Below, piece by piece: positions 31,794 through 43,408 of a DNA stretch of 64,000 nucleotides (position 1 is its first letter; each line of letters opens with the position of its first letter). Source of the DNA: Aaosphaeria pasadenensis (Eukaryota > Ascomycota > Dothideomycetes > Pleosporales). Location of the stretch: positions 620,001 to 684,000 of the forward strand of contig JAKLMB010000021.1 in assembly GCA_022813625.1 (NCBI GenBank), in the 5' to 3' direction. The translations under genes and the position numbers were made by a program. The notes under the pieces were generated by a model. It made no database searches and had not been told where the DNA came from. It was given only the letters and a program-made list of their open reading frames with translations.

Positions 31794-34594
31794 TCAAATT
31801 GCAATACCGTTGCCCAAGCTCGTCCAACGATACAAAGAGAGCACCTCTCGCCGCTTTGCAGGAGTCATCTCTCGAGAGTGAGCGTGGCCTTTGATCTGCG
31901 AGAGCGTAGAAATCATTATCTTGCGGAAATTTCGCTGATGAAATGTTAGTTCTGATTATATTTCCCATAACGACCTGGCCAACACCTACCTGGTACTCGG
32001 TGTTCAATGTCACCACAGCCGCCTCGTGAGCTCGGACAATGGTTTCACAAGCCTTTATGACTCGCTCGTTGGTATCCGTCGACAATTTGTCCGCAAGTAA
32101 GAGAAGGATCAAGCTTCCTTGAAGAAGATACTGCAAAAGCACAAGTCAGCAACTTACTACGATGACGAGAGGCGTGTTCCTGGACCCCAGAAACACCCGG
32201 CACACATCGGAGGAGAACTTACCATTCCGAACAGATAAGGCATGAAAGACAGATCCGGATCTAGCTCGAGGATCTCTTCCACGGCATGGGCAGCGGAAAT
32301 CGCATTCGAGGTCGCCTTCAAGAAAGACTGCGAACATATCCATGGATTGTTGTCGTCTAGAAGTGATACCGGATCCCATTTACCATGCGTCAATATATGC
32401 AGGACATGCATGATATGTGTCGCATACGCCGCTACCTTCCTCGTCTGATGTATCCACTCGCCGCGAACTTGATCGGACGCTCCGCTCATACTATTACCGG
32501 CATCGTCATTTGGAGATCCACAACCATATTGAAGTTTAAACTCCTCAAGGCTGTATGCGTATCTTTCTAGTTGGAGTGTGATCTCGGATTCCTGTAGATC
32601 CCAACTTGATGTCCGCCGCTGACCAAACCGGGGATGGTTCTTCTGTGCGTTGAGGTCGACGATATCGCCAAGGATCGTCATGAGGGGCAGGAAAAAGCCG
32701 AATACATCGTGGGAAGTACATTGTAAGCTGAGTCCCTTCCTTCGCGGTGTGGACGTTCCTGTGAAAAATTCGCCGGCTTGCCATATTGTGTCCGGAACAG
32801 GTTGGTACAGCTCTTCGCATTCGTTGTCCAGCATTGCTAGAGGTCGGTTATAGCAAAGTCCCAGATGTCTGTCGATCATATACAGAAGCCACCAAAGCCT
32901 ACGACGCTCCTCCTTCATCTCCTCGATGATCGCGGCCGCTGGTGTTCCTACCGGGACTTGTGATGTCGGATTGGATCCATCCGTCATGCCAATGTCTTGC
33001 TCCGTGCCGTCTGGTGCCTTTGGATCGCGATCTCTGGGATCAGAGGATATCTCCCGACCTAATTTCATCTCTCTTGCCAGGCTCCATCCAGCGTGGAACC
33101 AACGAAGCGACGCCGCCTTGTATTCGCTTGCAGAGGTCACCAAACCGAGATTGAAATATGTCGCAACATCATCGAGACTGCTAGTAGGTGGCATCCCGAC
33201 ATCTGATCGCCCTTCATATCGTCCCATTACCCTGTCCACGCCGAATGCGTCGTGTGGGGCAGGACTGACCATGCCACCCGATCCCTGAGTAAATCCGGAG
33301 GTTCCAGATGGTGTATGCACAAGAGGTTTCAACAGCTCGACCGTGAGTTTCCATAGCTTTTGGCAAATGATACCCCGTGCGGATGGCGACGCGGTCAGAT
33401 AACTAGCTTCGGCCGTTTGTGCGGCTATCCAGAGCATACTGGCTAGCAAAGCTGGACTGCATTTCCTCGGTTTGTGTTGTCGCAAGAACGAGCGTTTTCG
33501 AAAAACCGAGGCTAAGATGTACGGCGAGACTGGTTCCATAAATACTGAGGAGGAGCTCTGGAAGTAATACTCCAGGAGCTCACACGCCATTGGCACAGAC
33601 AGAACATTGCCAAGGTGAGGCAATAAAGGTTTTAAGACCGGATATCTACACGTTGCGCTGCCGCTGCCGCTGCCACCATGGTGCGAAGAATTGACGCTCA
33701 CTCCGGATTGTGGTGAGCCTGTATCGCCTGATCCGTAACTGTGGGGAGATGTCTGTCGAACATTGGCGAAGTGCATAGGATAACCCATATTTCCAAAATC
33801 CGGAGGCATTGTAGTAACTGGAGTACCGTTTTCTGGAACCAAATGCATCTCGTGCATGGCGAACATTAGTTCTTCGTTGCGCGGGATGCCGACATGCATG
33901 TGTTGCTGTTGTGGCATTCCGTGCATCTCACCACCCAAGAGGAGCGGATCGATCATCATATTATTATTGACTGGAGGATTAAAAGTGGTACCTTTAATCA
34001 CTTAATGAGCGGACAAATTTTATAACGATTGATGGAGTCAAACTGACCTGCAGCAAGGTTCTGCCACTCTGGGGACGATACGTTGTGTGCCTCGACTTTG
34101 CCGCTGGGAAAATGTTGCGCAATCGGCGTAGATTCCGTGGGCGACCAAATTTCTTCATCCATTTCAGTCATCAACTCACCCCTATCGTAATGACCACCAG
34201 TTTGGATGGACAGGCCATTTTCATCTTGAAGAGAGCCCTGGCCGATCTGTGCAGCCTCTTCTCTTTGCTTCTGAATATGGCGGGGGACCTGCAGAACTGT
34301 GAGTACCGAAGAATTGTGGGATTTAGGGTCGTGCGGAGTAACAAACCTTGCCCCTCCTTTTCTTCTCTCTGTTGTACTGGCACACATATTCGAGTTCTTT
34401 CACGATATTAGTACGACGTCCGTCGTAGCATGAAGACAACATAGTCACATACCGATACATCGCGAGCAGGGCGCCTGGCCGTTGCATCTCGTCCTCATGC
34501 GGTGGCAATGATCGCAGGCTCTGCTGACCCTCCTTTTCACGGGGGCAGAAGCTTTTCGTTCGGGTCTATTCATATCAACCGCGGAAGAGTCCAT
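31794..34594 (-). CDS. XlnR/AraR-type Zn2Cys6 transcription activator
   Basis: Regulator of the family that switches on (hemi)cellulase and pentose genes. Six exons in reading order: 34594-34453, 34396-34347, 34288-34048, 34000-32223, 32130-31990, 31934-31794; 830 aa, with all phases agreeing. The zinc cluster has Cys 27, 30, 37, 43, 46 and 53, split by intron 1, followed by the basic linker YNREKKRRGK, like XlnR. The middle domain contains RYPVLKPLLPHL, SPALLASMLWIAAQ, SASEYKAASLRW and EERRRLWWLLYMIDRHL, all strongly XlnR-like. The C-terminus (CETIVRAHEAAVVTLNTEYQ, then RNFRKIM and LSLYRWTSLGNGIAI) also follows XlnR. The N-terminus is shorter than in Aspergillus XlnR, so it may be a paralogue or AraR-like. 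A GGCTAAA core lies about 415 bases upstream. Confidence 0.9.
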
Positions 34595-34989
34595 GGTGGA
34601 AACGTCAAAACGGTAGAATTGTCACGATTGGAAGTAAGAGATGAAGCCGTCTGGGGAAAAGTCTGGGACAGTCATGAGATACTTGGGGTTAAGCACAGAT
34701 GATGTGGGCCTCACACCGCACTTAGACCTGCCGAGGAACAACGTCCGACAGAATCATTCCCTGGTCGAATAGGCCGTTACCAGGGTCAGGAATCTGTGGC
34801 TTGAGCTTCCATGCGTCCACGAGGAACTTCGAGAAGCGAGATCATCAGTGAGAGCAATATCAAAATGCACCATCATTTAATTCAGCCATGGAGGATTGGC
34901 TTGACGATCTGGGGGGTCGGAACGGGGGGGTAGTTACAGCGGTACTTGCAGCACCTGGTCGCTGGGAGGGAGACGGCCAACTCTCTCTT

Positions 34990-35013
34990 GCGGGGAATAT
35001 AACCACTTTAGCC
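34990..35013 (-). promoter_or_regulatory. CreA-type core (34990-34995) and GGCTAAA core (35007-35013) upstream of the XlnR-type gene
   Basis: TTTAGCC on + reads GGCTAAA in the direction of the regulator gene, about 415 bases before its ATG. GCGGGG next to it fits the CreA consensus. Side by side they suggest induction by itself and repression by glucose; binding is not shown. Confidence 0.4.
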
Positions 35014-35257
35014 GATTAACCGGAAGACTGTGAATGGCCCGCAGAGGCTACAAGAGGCACGCAGAGGCTACCACAGGGGCGACCGGTTAAATTGAGTAAC
35101 AGTCCACGACGGTCTCCCCCGCAAAAAGGGCTAGCACACCTCCATCACCTTGACCTTTTCAGCATAGTGTTCACCACCACCGCCGTACACCCTACCTCAC
35201 CTCAACGCTCGCCGCCTCATATACACATTACAATCCTCACAATATTCCATGTTTATG

Positions 35258-35317
35258 GCTTGCATCGCCTGACCGTCTCTCTAATTGGGAATTAGAGAGC
35301 TGTCGGTCGGTGCAAGC
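35258..35317. repeat. 60-bp near-perfect hairpin, 3-nt loop
   Basis: The left arm (35258-35286) pairs with the right arm (35290-35317) around GGG. Outer GCTTGCA/TGCAAGC and inner CTCTCTAATT/AATTAGAGAG are perfect; between them only two mismatches, one bulge and two G-U-compatible pairs occur. It matches no known RNA family I recognise. Confidence 0.7.
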
Positions 35318-36959
35318 AATCAACTTAGGAGGTGCCTCCGAAAACCCCTTAAAAGGATATCCAGTTTGTGGCAAGCCAGCAGGCCTGTGAGTGCATAGCG
35401 GTCCTCTTCTATAGACCTATCTCCTTTCCTCCGGAACACTCAGGACGTCTGCTCAGCACTGAGCAGTAAGGCAATTGCTTGGCTAATGCAATTTTCATTG
35501 ATTATTGGAGCTGTGCCATCTGGCCCCGTTAACGCCTTGCCAAAGTAGCATACGGGTGACGATCAACCGAATTGCAGGGGGCTCAAAAAGGCATACGAAG
35601 TGAAGCACAATGCAGATGATGAAACGAGTGACCAAACAATACGTCTCTTTTGCTTTTGAATGCATCTACTGAAACCACGGTGAATGACTCGCCTGCAAAG
35701 CTATTCGACGCCTGCATATCGAATACAACAAAGACCAGGTTCCCCAGAGCCTAGCTGTGGTCTATGTGCAGACCCGACTTTAGTTTCAGGCCGTTGATCA
35801 CGGCATCATCACACTGGCCGTTCTATGTACCTACATGCCAGCGACTTCTCATGGAGCATAACGGCCGCTCAATAGGTCAGCACTTGCATCTAATAACTTG
35901 TTATGCCATTACGGAGTACTACGCACGCACTCTTCTCAGAACGCTTAGTAGCATCAAAATTGTTCTTCCTACAGTAGTTCCTAGTCGTTTAGGCATGATA
36001 TGCCACTCGACAGTTACACCAAGGTGCAGATTGGATGGTATTGTCCAGATATTGCGTTTCTTGGGTACACTCTTCTCCTAATCCGTAATGGCTTGCCTAT
36101 AAGTCGTTCCGAATATACACACCTGGTATATGGTCACGATCGTGCCCCTGTCTCGGAAAGGATCCGTGAGCTCTAGCTTTCGAACAGCTTTCCTCCCGCC
36201 TCAAGCAAAAGGCCAATGTTCCATGGCGACCGCAATCGAGAAATCCCAATGCAGAGAAGCAGATGTGTTGGCCATGGCGATCTTCTTGATACATATGCAA
36301 GTACCAGAAACTACGCCTCTCGAAGTCCGGTGATGATGATAATGGCGAAGATGACGACGGTAAGTTGCATATTCGTGTTTCCTCTTCATATGCCTTCACG
36401 GCCCGTAGATTGAAGACCTCTCAGGCACGAATCCAAAATCGGTCAGAGAGTCGTCAAATTATCCCCAAAACCGCCATACTGCTGGGCTGCAGAGCGACGA
36501 GAACACGCGCACGTATACCGGCAGAAGTCTCCACATTCACATGCATTAGGGAAACACAACGGCTGCTCCTGCCATGCAGGGCCATGTTAGGCTTGCATTG
36601 GCTCAATTATGGTACTTCTGACTTCCAATCCACATGGCTCGAAACCTCTGTGTGACCACAACAGGGAAAATCGCATACTATTTCTAGAGGATACCTGGGA
36701 TTTGTAGGCCTCAATCGCAGATTCATAGCGACACCAGGTAGAGATCTCACTGCACCCACAATCTCTCAGTGTCTTTTTGCCTGAATTCGAAGCCCGATAC
36801 CCTTGTGCTGATCTCTCGCGCGCATCCCCCGCAATGACTAGGGTGGATCTTTTCCGGTCCATACTTTCTTTTTCTTTTTTTCCTTTTAATTTTGGCAATC
36901 GCATGCGGTGGCGCACCAAGGCCTTCTGGAATGTAGCAATCGATTTCTTTCTCTTGAGG

Positions 36960-36983
36960 GCATAGAAAGTGTTCTTTCTATGC
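36960..36983. repeat. 10-bp inverted repeat with TGTT loop
   Basis: GCATAGAAAG-TGTT-CTTTCTATGC is perfect. It is isolated in gene-poor DNA and no function is evident. Confidence 0.6.
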
Positions 36984-37205
36984 TGCCATGTGGTGCCGAA
37001 TGACCCGTACGTGCACCACTTGGCGGACGGTGATGATTATGATGCATCAGATAGGCGTACATTCTGTTTAATTGAGATATCCTGACCCCGAGCCCACAGC
37101 CTTTGCATAGATGGTCTCATATTACAACGCTACTATAGCTGAGTTGTCGTTACTCTGGGTTGAGTTAGGACCACCTTGTGAGGCGACACAGGCTTAGCGA
37201 GAGAC

Positions 37206-37226
37206 ATATACGTCTCCTACGTATAT
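37206..37226. repeat. 8-bp inverted repeat with 5-nt spacer
   Basis: ATATACGT-CTCCT-ACGTATAT is perfect. It could be a protein site or chance. Confidence 0.5.
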
Positions 37227-38787
37227 CACTCCACTCCATTATAGCATTCAAAGTCACCTAGGCCGCACCAGTTTGCGAGTCTGGTATAGCTTGCTGAAAG
37301 CGCCTCCTGGGTGTGAGAAGGCCAATTTCCTGGTTTTCGCCCATTCAATTCCATGGCGGACCTGACACCGGACAGCGCCGCCTTGGTTGAAATAGAGTTC
37401 AAAGTGCCACTATCGTGCGACTTGGACACCTATAGTACGGGATGTTAAACTATAGCGGTCATACCGTTTCGAGAACTGCGGCGCGAAAGGAAAACTGACA
37501 GATGTGCGTATTGGCATGCAGGTAATCAAGTGCTTAATCCAATCGTTTCGAAGACGACCAAAGGAGTAACTCCATGCATTTTTCCAACTACATCGAGCTA
37601 GTAGCGCCGTTGGAGGCTTTTCGAATTGCATTGAGCCTCGCAAGGGATGACGATAGCGAGAGCGAGCGTGAACGGCTCGCCCTTTCCCGGCTATAAGCGT
37701 GAGCTACGCGATGCATGGCTTGGGGTAATTCCCCGTGGGGCTTTACACGCCATTCTCTTTTTCTCTTTCTCAAAAGGTAAGTAGGTATATGTGTCTGGAC
37801 GGAAGCCTGGTTACGGGTTAGCTGGGCAGTTCGCAATTCTGACGTTCGTATTTCTCGAGGTTTTTTTGCGCGTTGATTGAGTGATTGCACATCTCCGACC
37901 GGAAATGGAGGTTCTTGCATGAGGCGATTACGAATTAGAGCGATAACACGGGGCATTAAGGCTGCAAGTCTCGGTGTGGAGAAGTTGAAGGGCAGTGACG
38001 AGTGGTCGAGAAGCTTGCAGGTACATGCATTCCTGGGGGCGAGGCACTTCCATAGTCGACAACCTACAGGCATTGTACGTTGTCCTGCTGGTCAGTATGG
38101 AGATGTCCACAGAGAAAGCAACGAAAATCTGGTAATCGTTGCCCGAATCTCAACACCCAGCGGGAACTTGGCACTTGGAATACGGTCTTGTCTTCGTGCT
38201 TGTCACCGGGTAGCCTTGGTTGTTTTTTTGTCGTAACCCGGGAATTCGAACTAGTGAGCAGAAAAGACCGTTTGCTAACCCGGGAGCTAACAGTGGTAGA
38301 TCTGGGGTTTGGTTGATCTGGGGGGGATCACTAACTACAGCCCTTGCGCGTATGTACTTACCCGTGGGCTCCACATTTCTCCACCATGTTGCTGTCTCTT
38401 TACATGTACCTCTGTGGGGCGGACTACATAGTTCGTAGTGACAGAGCAGAGCTAGACAAATTGAATTGGGTGGTGGGGTTCCTTTCTTTATTCTTTCTTT
38501 TTACCTATTGGGTAAGGGGACGTTGCTCTCCGGTCTCAAGAAAGCCATAGATTGTGACGTTTGGATTTGTGGATTTGCCTATGGCAGGCAGGTAGGTCTA
38601 GATACCGATTTCCTACAATCTGCATGATGTTCAGAATGGAAGACATAGACAAATGAGACGGATCAACAGCAATCACGCCAACTAGATCTACAGATCTTTC
38701 CCCTTCATCCCCTCTTCAAGACAGACAGAACAATGACGGTGCTCTTCTCCATGAGGATCCTCAGTGGTGTCAGGACTGGACATCAAC

Positions 38788-39780
38788 TCACTTCTCAAGC
38801 TTCTTAGCATCATCCTTCATCCCCTGCTGAACCCAACTCCTGCTCTCCTCCGCCTTCTCCTCCAACTTCTTCTTGTCCTTCATCAACTCCTTAATCGTAT
38901 GCGGATCAGGCACATGCCTCCCCTTCTCCACGCCCTCCCTCGCCGCCATCCTCTCCTCCCACGCCTTGACGGCCGGAAACTCCTCGATGTCCACGCCCGC
39001 CCAGCCGGCCGCGGCAATCCACCCCCAGTGCGCGATGTCAGCGATGGTCGCCTTGTCGCCCACGAGGTAGGGCGATCCGGTCGTGCTGAGGTGCGTGTCG
39101 AGCACCGAGTAGAGGCGGCGTGTCTCGTTGGTGTACCGCGTCTTCGCGTAGGGGATTTCCTCGGGGGCGTAGCGCGTGAAGTGGTCTGGAGTAAGTCATT
39201 AGTTGGCACTGATTGATGCTTTCTGAGGGGTTCTCCGTGTACGTACTAGCTTGTCCCTGCATCGGTCCCACACCTGTTCAATCAATCCAATTCATCAGCA
39301 TTCAATCATACATCCTCGATCACATGACCTCCTCCCCCGGGTCCCAAAGAACTACATACCAGCGTTCTGGAAAAACAGCCAATTCGTCATCTCAACGTAC
39401 TCCCTCGTACCAGGAGGATAGCTGATCTTGTACTCGGTGTCGTACCGGGAGACGAGGTACTGCATGATGGAGCCGGACTCGAAGACGTTGATGGTCTTGC
39501 CGTCCGAGAAGGTGTCGGTGAGCGCGGGGATGCGGCCGTTTGGGTTGATGGCGAGGAACCATGGCTCCTTTTGCGTGTTCTTGGAGAACTCGATTTTGTG
39601 GACTTTGTAGGGGAGGCTGTGAGGGGGGTGAGAGTTAGTTGGGGTGGTTATTGGGGGGGTTGTAGAGGGGGAGGAGGGAAGGGGAGGGGGGTACCCGAGC
39701 TCTTCGAGGGTTATGGAGATTTTGATGCCGTTGGGTGTTTGGGTGGTGTAGAGGGTGATGTCGGGGGTTGGGGCGGCCAT
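38788..39780 (-). CDS. Ure2p-like glutathione S-transferase
   Basis: Conjugates glutathione or reduces disulfides in detoxification and stress defence; cytosolic. Exons in reading order: 39780-39695, 39616-39360, 39273-39247, 39185-38788; 255 aa. Intron 1 (78 nt) is in frame and open, so an unspliced reading inserts a false Pro-rich segment; splicing gives EELGLPYKVHKIEFSKN. The 27-nt third exon supplies VGPMQGQA, completing the family hallmark NAGVGPMQGQANHFTRYAPE. The thioredoxin-like domain includes NPNGRIPAL and FESGSIMQYL (the glutathione-binding ES pair); the helical domain includes the YLVGDKATIADIAHWGW segment. No prion-like N-terminal extension is present, so it is an enzyme-type member rather than the yeast nitrogen regulator Ure2. 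Confidence 0.94.
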
Positions 39781-40620
39781 GGTTTGGTTGTATTGTGTGG
39801 GATATTGTTTCGACGACTGTATTGGTTTACTAGATTTTGGAGAAGAGGAATTGCAAGTGGAATTGGTTTATATCGAACTGTTTTTGTCACCTCCCCCACC
39901 GAAGCTTTTATAGCTATAGCTTAGCTGCGTCGCTCGGGGTTTGGTGAGGGGCAAGGCGGCTAGCTCGATGACGAAGGGGGAAGTTTGCTTAGAAATAGGT
40001 ACGGAACGGGGAATTTTCTTGTTTTATTGCACTGTTGGGATTCGGGGTTGGAAAATGGTATATGTACATTCCAATACTATACTTTTTTGCTTGGATGTGT
40101 TGGTATATCGGACGATGTTTTCAAATCGTGAATTGGTAAGCATCTTGGGAGTAGGTAGTTATACGGGAGGATGTTCTTATGCTGTGGCAGCTGTATGTAT
40201 GTACTACTGGAGAAAACCGACTGGAGATCGGAACATTGGATTGGTTGCTCGTGTAGGGGGTTTGAACGTGAGTCTGCTTAAAATCTTGTGCAGTGGGCTT
40301 GTAAGTCGAATAATGATTTCAATTTTGAATTAGAATCATTGATATTTACTTTCTTTTAGCTAACTAGTGAAGTCGAGTGTTACTGTAGCCTGCAAGGAGC
40401 TCTCAGCTGTCTGATTGGAATTGCGGAGTGCAGGCGCGCTGTTCGTTTTCAGTTTAGCGCGCCAAGTAATTGCGCGCGACAGCTTTTCCTGACAGGTAAA
40501 GGTAAAGTCCGCCACCTCCTCCTCCTCTCTTTCGCAACTTGTCACCACCACCGTCGCATCTTGTCACCAAACAAGATCATTTGCTGACCAGAGTAGTGAA
40601 TCAGTTTCGTCGCCGTAAAC
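39781..40620. other. Divergent promoter region, GST / BBP
   Basis: No gene recognised. It separates the outward-reading GST and BBP genes. A CCTCCTCCTCT stretch at about 40515 precedes the BBP start. Confidence 0.5.
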
Positions 40621-42767
40621 ATGGCCTGGCGCAATCAAGGCATCACCGGTTCCAACAACATCCCTCTCGGCAATCGTCGTCGCTTCGGCGGAGACGATGA
40701 GGCTGATGGATACAATCCTGCCGCTCCGTCAAACGGCTTGTCTGACTTGAAGCGCGGTCGTAGCCCGACTCGAGGTAAGTCCTTCACTCCGTCTACCCTC
40801 TATGGTTGGCGACTGTCTAACAATAACTTCTACAGCTGAGTCGAATGGTGGACCGAAGCCGCCGCGCAAGAAGCGCAACCGTTGGGGTGATGCGAGTGAG
40901 AACAAGGCTGCTGGTCTTATGGGACTGCCCACGGCCATCTGGTCCAATATGACGATCGAACAACTTGACGCGTACACCTTGCATTTGCGTATCGAAGAGA
41001 TCACCCAGAAGTTGAAGATCAACGACGTGGTTCCCGCTGATGGCGAAAGGTACGCACTCTCCGTCGAATCTTCTTCTCGAGTTCACTACTAACATTTACC
41101 TCCAGATCCCCCTCCCCACCGCCACAGTATGACAACTTCGGACGCCGTGTCAACACGCGCGAGTTCCGTTACCGCAAGCGTCTCGAAGACGAACGCCATA
41201 AGCTTGTAGAGAAGGCCATGAAGACCTTGCCCAACTATCACCCGCCTGCCGACTACAGGAGGCCTACTAAGACACAGGAGAAGGTCTATGTGCCAGTCAA
41301 TGACTACCCGGAGATTAACTTCAGTATGATACTAACCCCTCTAACCCCTTGTTTTTTGCTTATCAATCCTTCCCACGTTGTTGCCTCTACCTTTGACCAG
41401 GCATGCTCAGACCAGGCCTCTGGATGTCACATTTCATTGTTGCAGGTCTGCAGTACAGCTATGTCACTAACCCTGAAATACCTTACCGCTCCATCTGCCC
41501 TTAACTTTTGATCACTTTCACTAACTGCAGGTTCTTCCTACTAACAGTTGGCCTCCTCATTGGTCCCCGTGGAAACACCCTGAAGAAGATGGAGACAGAA
41601 TCCGGCGCCAAAATCGCCATCCGTGGAAAAGGCTCTGTCAAGGAGGGCAAAGGACGATCTGACGCTGCTCACACTAGCAACCAAGAAGAGGATTTGCACT
41701 GTCTCATCATGGCCGACACTGAAGAGAAGGTCAACAAGGCAAAGAAGCTCATCCACAACGTCATTGAAACTGTAAGCCACACCCCTCTCTTGAAATATTG
41801 TGACCTCGCTGACTTCCTATATCAGGCCGCTTCCATCCCTGAAGGCCAGAACGAGCTCAAGCGCAATCAGCTTCGTGAGCTTGCCGCATTGAACGGTACC
41901 CTCCGAGATGACGAGAACCAGGCCTGCCAGAACTGCGGAGAGATTGGTCACCGCAAGTACGACTGCCCTCAACGCCAGAACTACACTGCCAGCATCATCT
42001 GCCGTGTCTGTGGACAGGCTGGCCATATGGCTCGCGATTGTCCCGAGCGCAAGCGTGGCCAAGACTGGCGCAACGATGATCGCGGCGGATTCAACAGCAA
42101 TAACAACAACAACCGCAACCAGGGCAGAATCGGCGGCGGAGATGATATTGACAACTTCTTGTCTGAAGTTGGCGGTGCAGGTGGTCGTCCTCAGCAAGCT
42201 CTCGAGTACAACAACAATAACAACAATGGTGGCGCTGATGGCTATGGTGGTGGTGGGCATGAAGAGCCGCGCACCCTCAAGCCATGGGAGCGTGGTCCAA
42301 CTGGCGGCTCTGCTCCTTGGGCTCGCAACAACCGTGATGACCGTGATGGTGGATCGTCAAACGCACCTCCTCCTTGGGCCAGTGCTGGAGCAGGACCTGG
42401 AGCAGGACCTGGTGCCGGATCTGGTGCCGGTGCCGGTGCTGGTGCCGGTTACGGTGGCACTGGTTATAATGCTGCTCCTTGGGCTGCACCTGCTGCCGCC
42501 GCTCCTGGTGCTGACCAGTATGGCTATAATGCCTATGGATACGGAGCTGCTGCCCCTGGTGCTCCTGGTGCTCCTGGTGCTGGCTCATATCCTGCTCCGG
42601 GATACGAGTCCGCACCTCCCCCTCCTGGTCTTGGAGCCCTCTTCCAATATGGCACTGCTGGCACTGCTGGTAGCCCACCTCCTCCTCCGCCTCCTCCGCC
42701 TGGCAGCGCTCCGCCGCCGCCTCCTCCTAGCGATGTTCCTCCTCCTCCCCCTCCCCCTCCGGCTTAG
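40621..42767 (+). CDS. Branchpoint-bridging protein (SF1/BBP/Msl5)
   Basis: Binds the intron branch site (TACTAAC-like) in early spliceosome assembly and bridges to the polypyrimidine-tract factor U2AF65. Exons 40621-40774, 40836-41049, 41106-41323, 41548-41771 and 41826-42767; 583 aa. Features in order: a U2AF-ligand-type motif (KKRNRWG), an SPSP phosphorylation motif rebuilt across intron 2, a KH/QUA2 domain from about 180 to 290 with IGLLIGPRGNTLKKME, two CCHC zinc knuckles (304-317 and 329-342), a Gly/Asn-rich region, GAGPGAG-type repeats and a polyproline C-terminus (PPPPPPPA). The third intron is long (224 nt) and holds five CTAAC motifs, two being perfect TACTAAC in positions unlikely to serve as branch sites. 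Divergent from the GST gene. Confidence 0.96.
41324..41547 (+). promoter_or_regulatory. Long BBP intron with multiple TACTAAC/CTAAC motifs
   Basis: CTAAC occurs at 41332, 41341, 41467, 41521 and 41541. Two lie within perfect TACTAAC (41330-41336, six bases inside the donor, and 41539-41545, two bases before the acceptor AG). The functional branch site is probably 41521-41525. The extras could be binding sites for BBP itself; this is inference. Confidence 0.45.
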
Positions 42768-43408
42768 TGGATTCTTCTCGCTACTGGCCCCCTTGGCCGT
42801 TCGACATCAGCTAACTGACCTCTGCGTAAAACCTTTGTGTCGTGTGCTTTTCTTCGGATCCTCCCCCTTTCCTTCATTTCCTTACTGGCTCCCTGTCTAG
42901 TTATGTCCCATGCTCTCAAATTCACACCTAACCCATTAACCTCTGCTATTGCGCGTGAACAGCCGACGACAAATTGGAATGTGGTCTAGCACGTGTCTTT
43001 CAGGGACAGATAACTTGGGACAATAACAGCTAAAAGTGTAGCGTGTACATATAGTTTCCAATAATCATTTCTGTCATCAAGCTCTTCAACTGGGACCTAG
43101 TGAACCGTGGTGATGGTGTTCGTTTTCAGTATCTTGTTTTTGGATCATAGGGCTGAATGCCAAGGATCACATTCCGTCTGTGCTTTCCCAACCTGCACGG
43201 ACTAACTATGACGGTGGCAGGCGAGCAATTCCCTTCCACGCTGAGCATGCAAATCACACCTCTACTGCCCTCGTGAGCTTGTTCGTAGCTCTAGCCAGCG
43301 CTTCACAGGGATTTGGTCTCTGTGAATTCTACCTCGACCTCCTCCCGCGCTCGTGGGCCCAACGACAACCCCGCACTGTTCCTCGTCACCTCTCACAGAC
43401 AACTCACA
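42768..43408. other. Intergenic region
   Basis: BBP 3' UTR and promoter of the myotubularin gene. Nothing else recognised. Confidence 0.5.

Larger units (their letters stand above)
34595..38787. other. 4.2-kb gene-poor region
   Basis: No convincing gene. The first ~500 bases are the XlnR-type promoter. A short direct repeat (GCAGAGGCTAC at 35041 and 35061), one strong hairpin and two smaller inverted repeats are listed separately. Short frames at 35.8-36.6 and 37.6-38.4 kb show no family features. Confidence 0.5.

Noticed and set aside
38220..38330. tRNA-like TTCGAA stretch near CCCGGGAATTCGAAC
   Set aside because: No matching A box, acceptor stem or cloverleaf could be drawn.
41908..42900. 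330-aa hydrophobic frame overlapping the BBP last exon
   Set aside because: Out-of-frame reading of the Gly/Pro repeat DNA; the sense frame has zinc knuckles and known family order.
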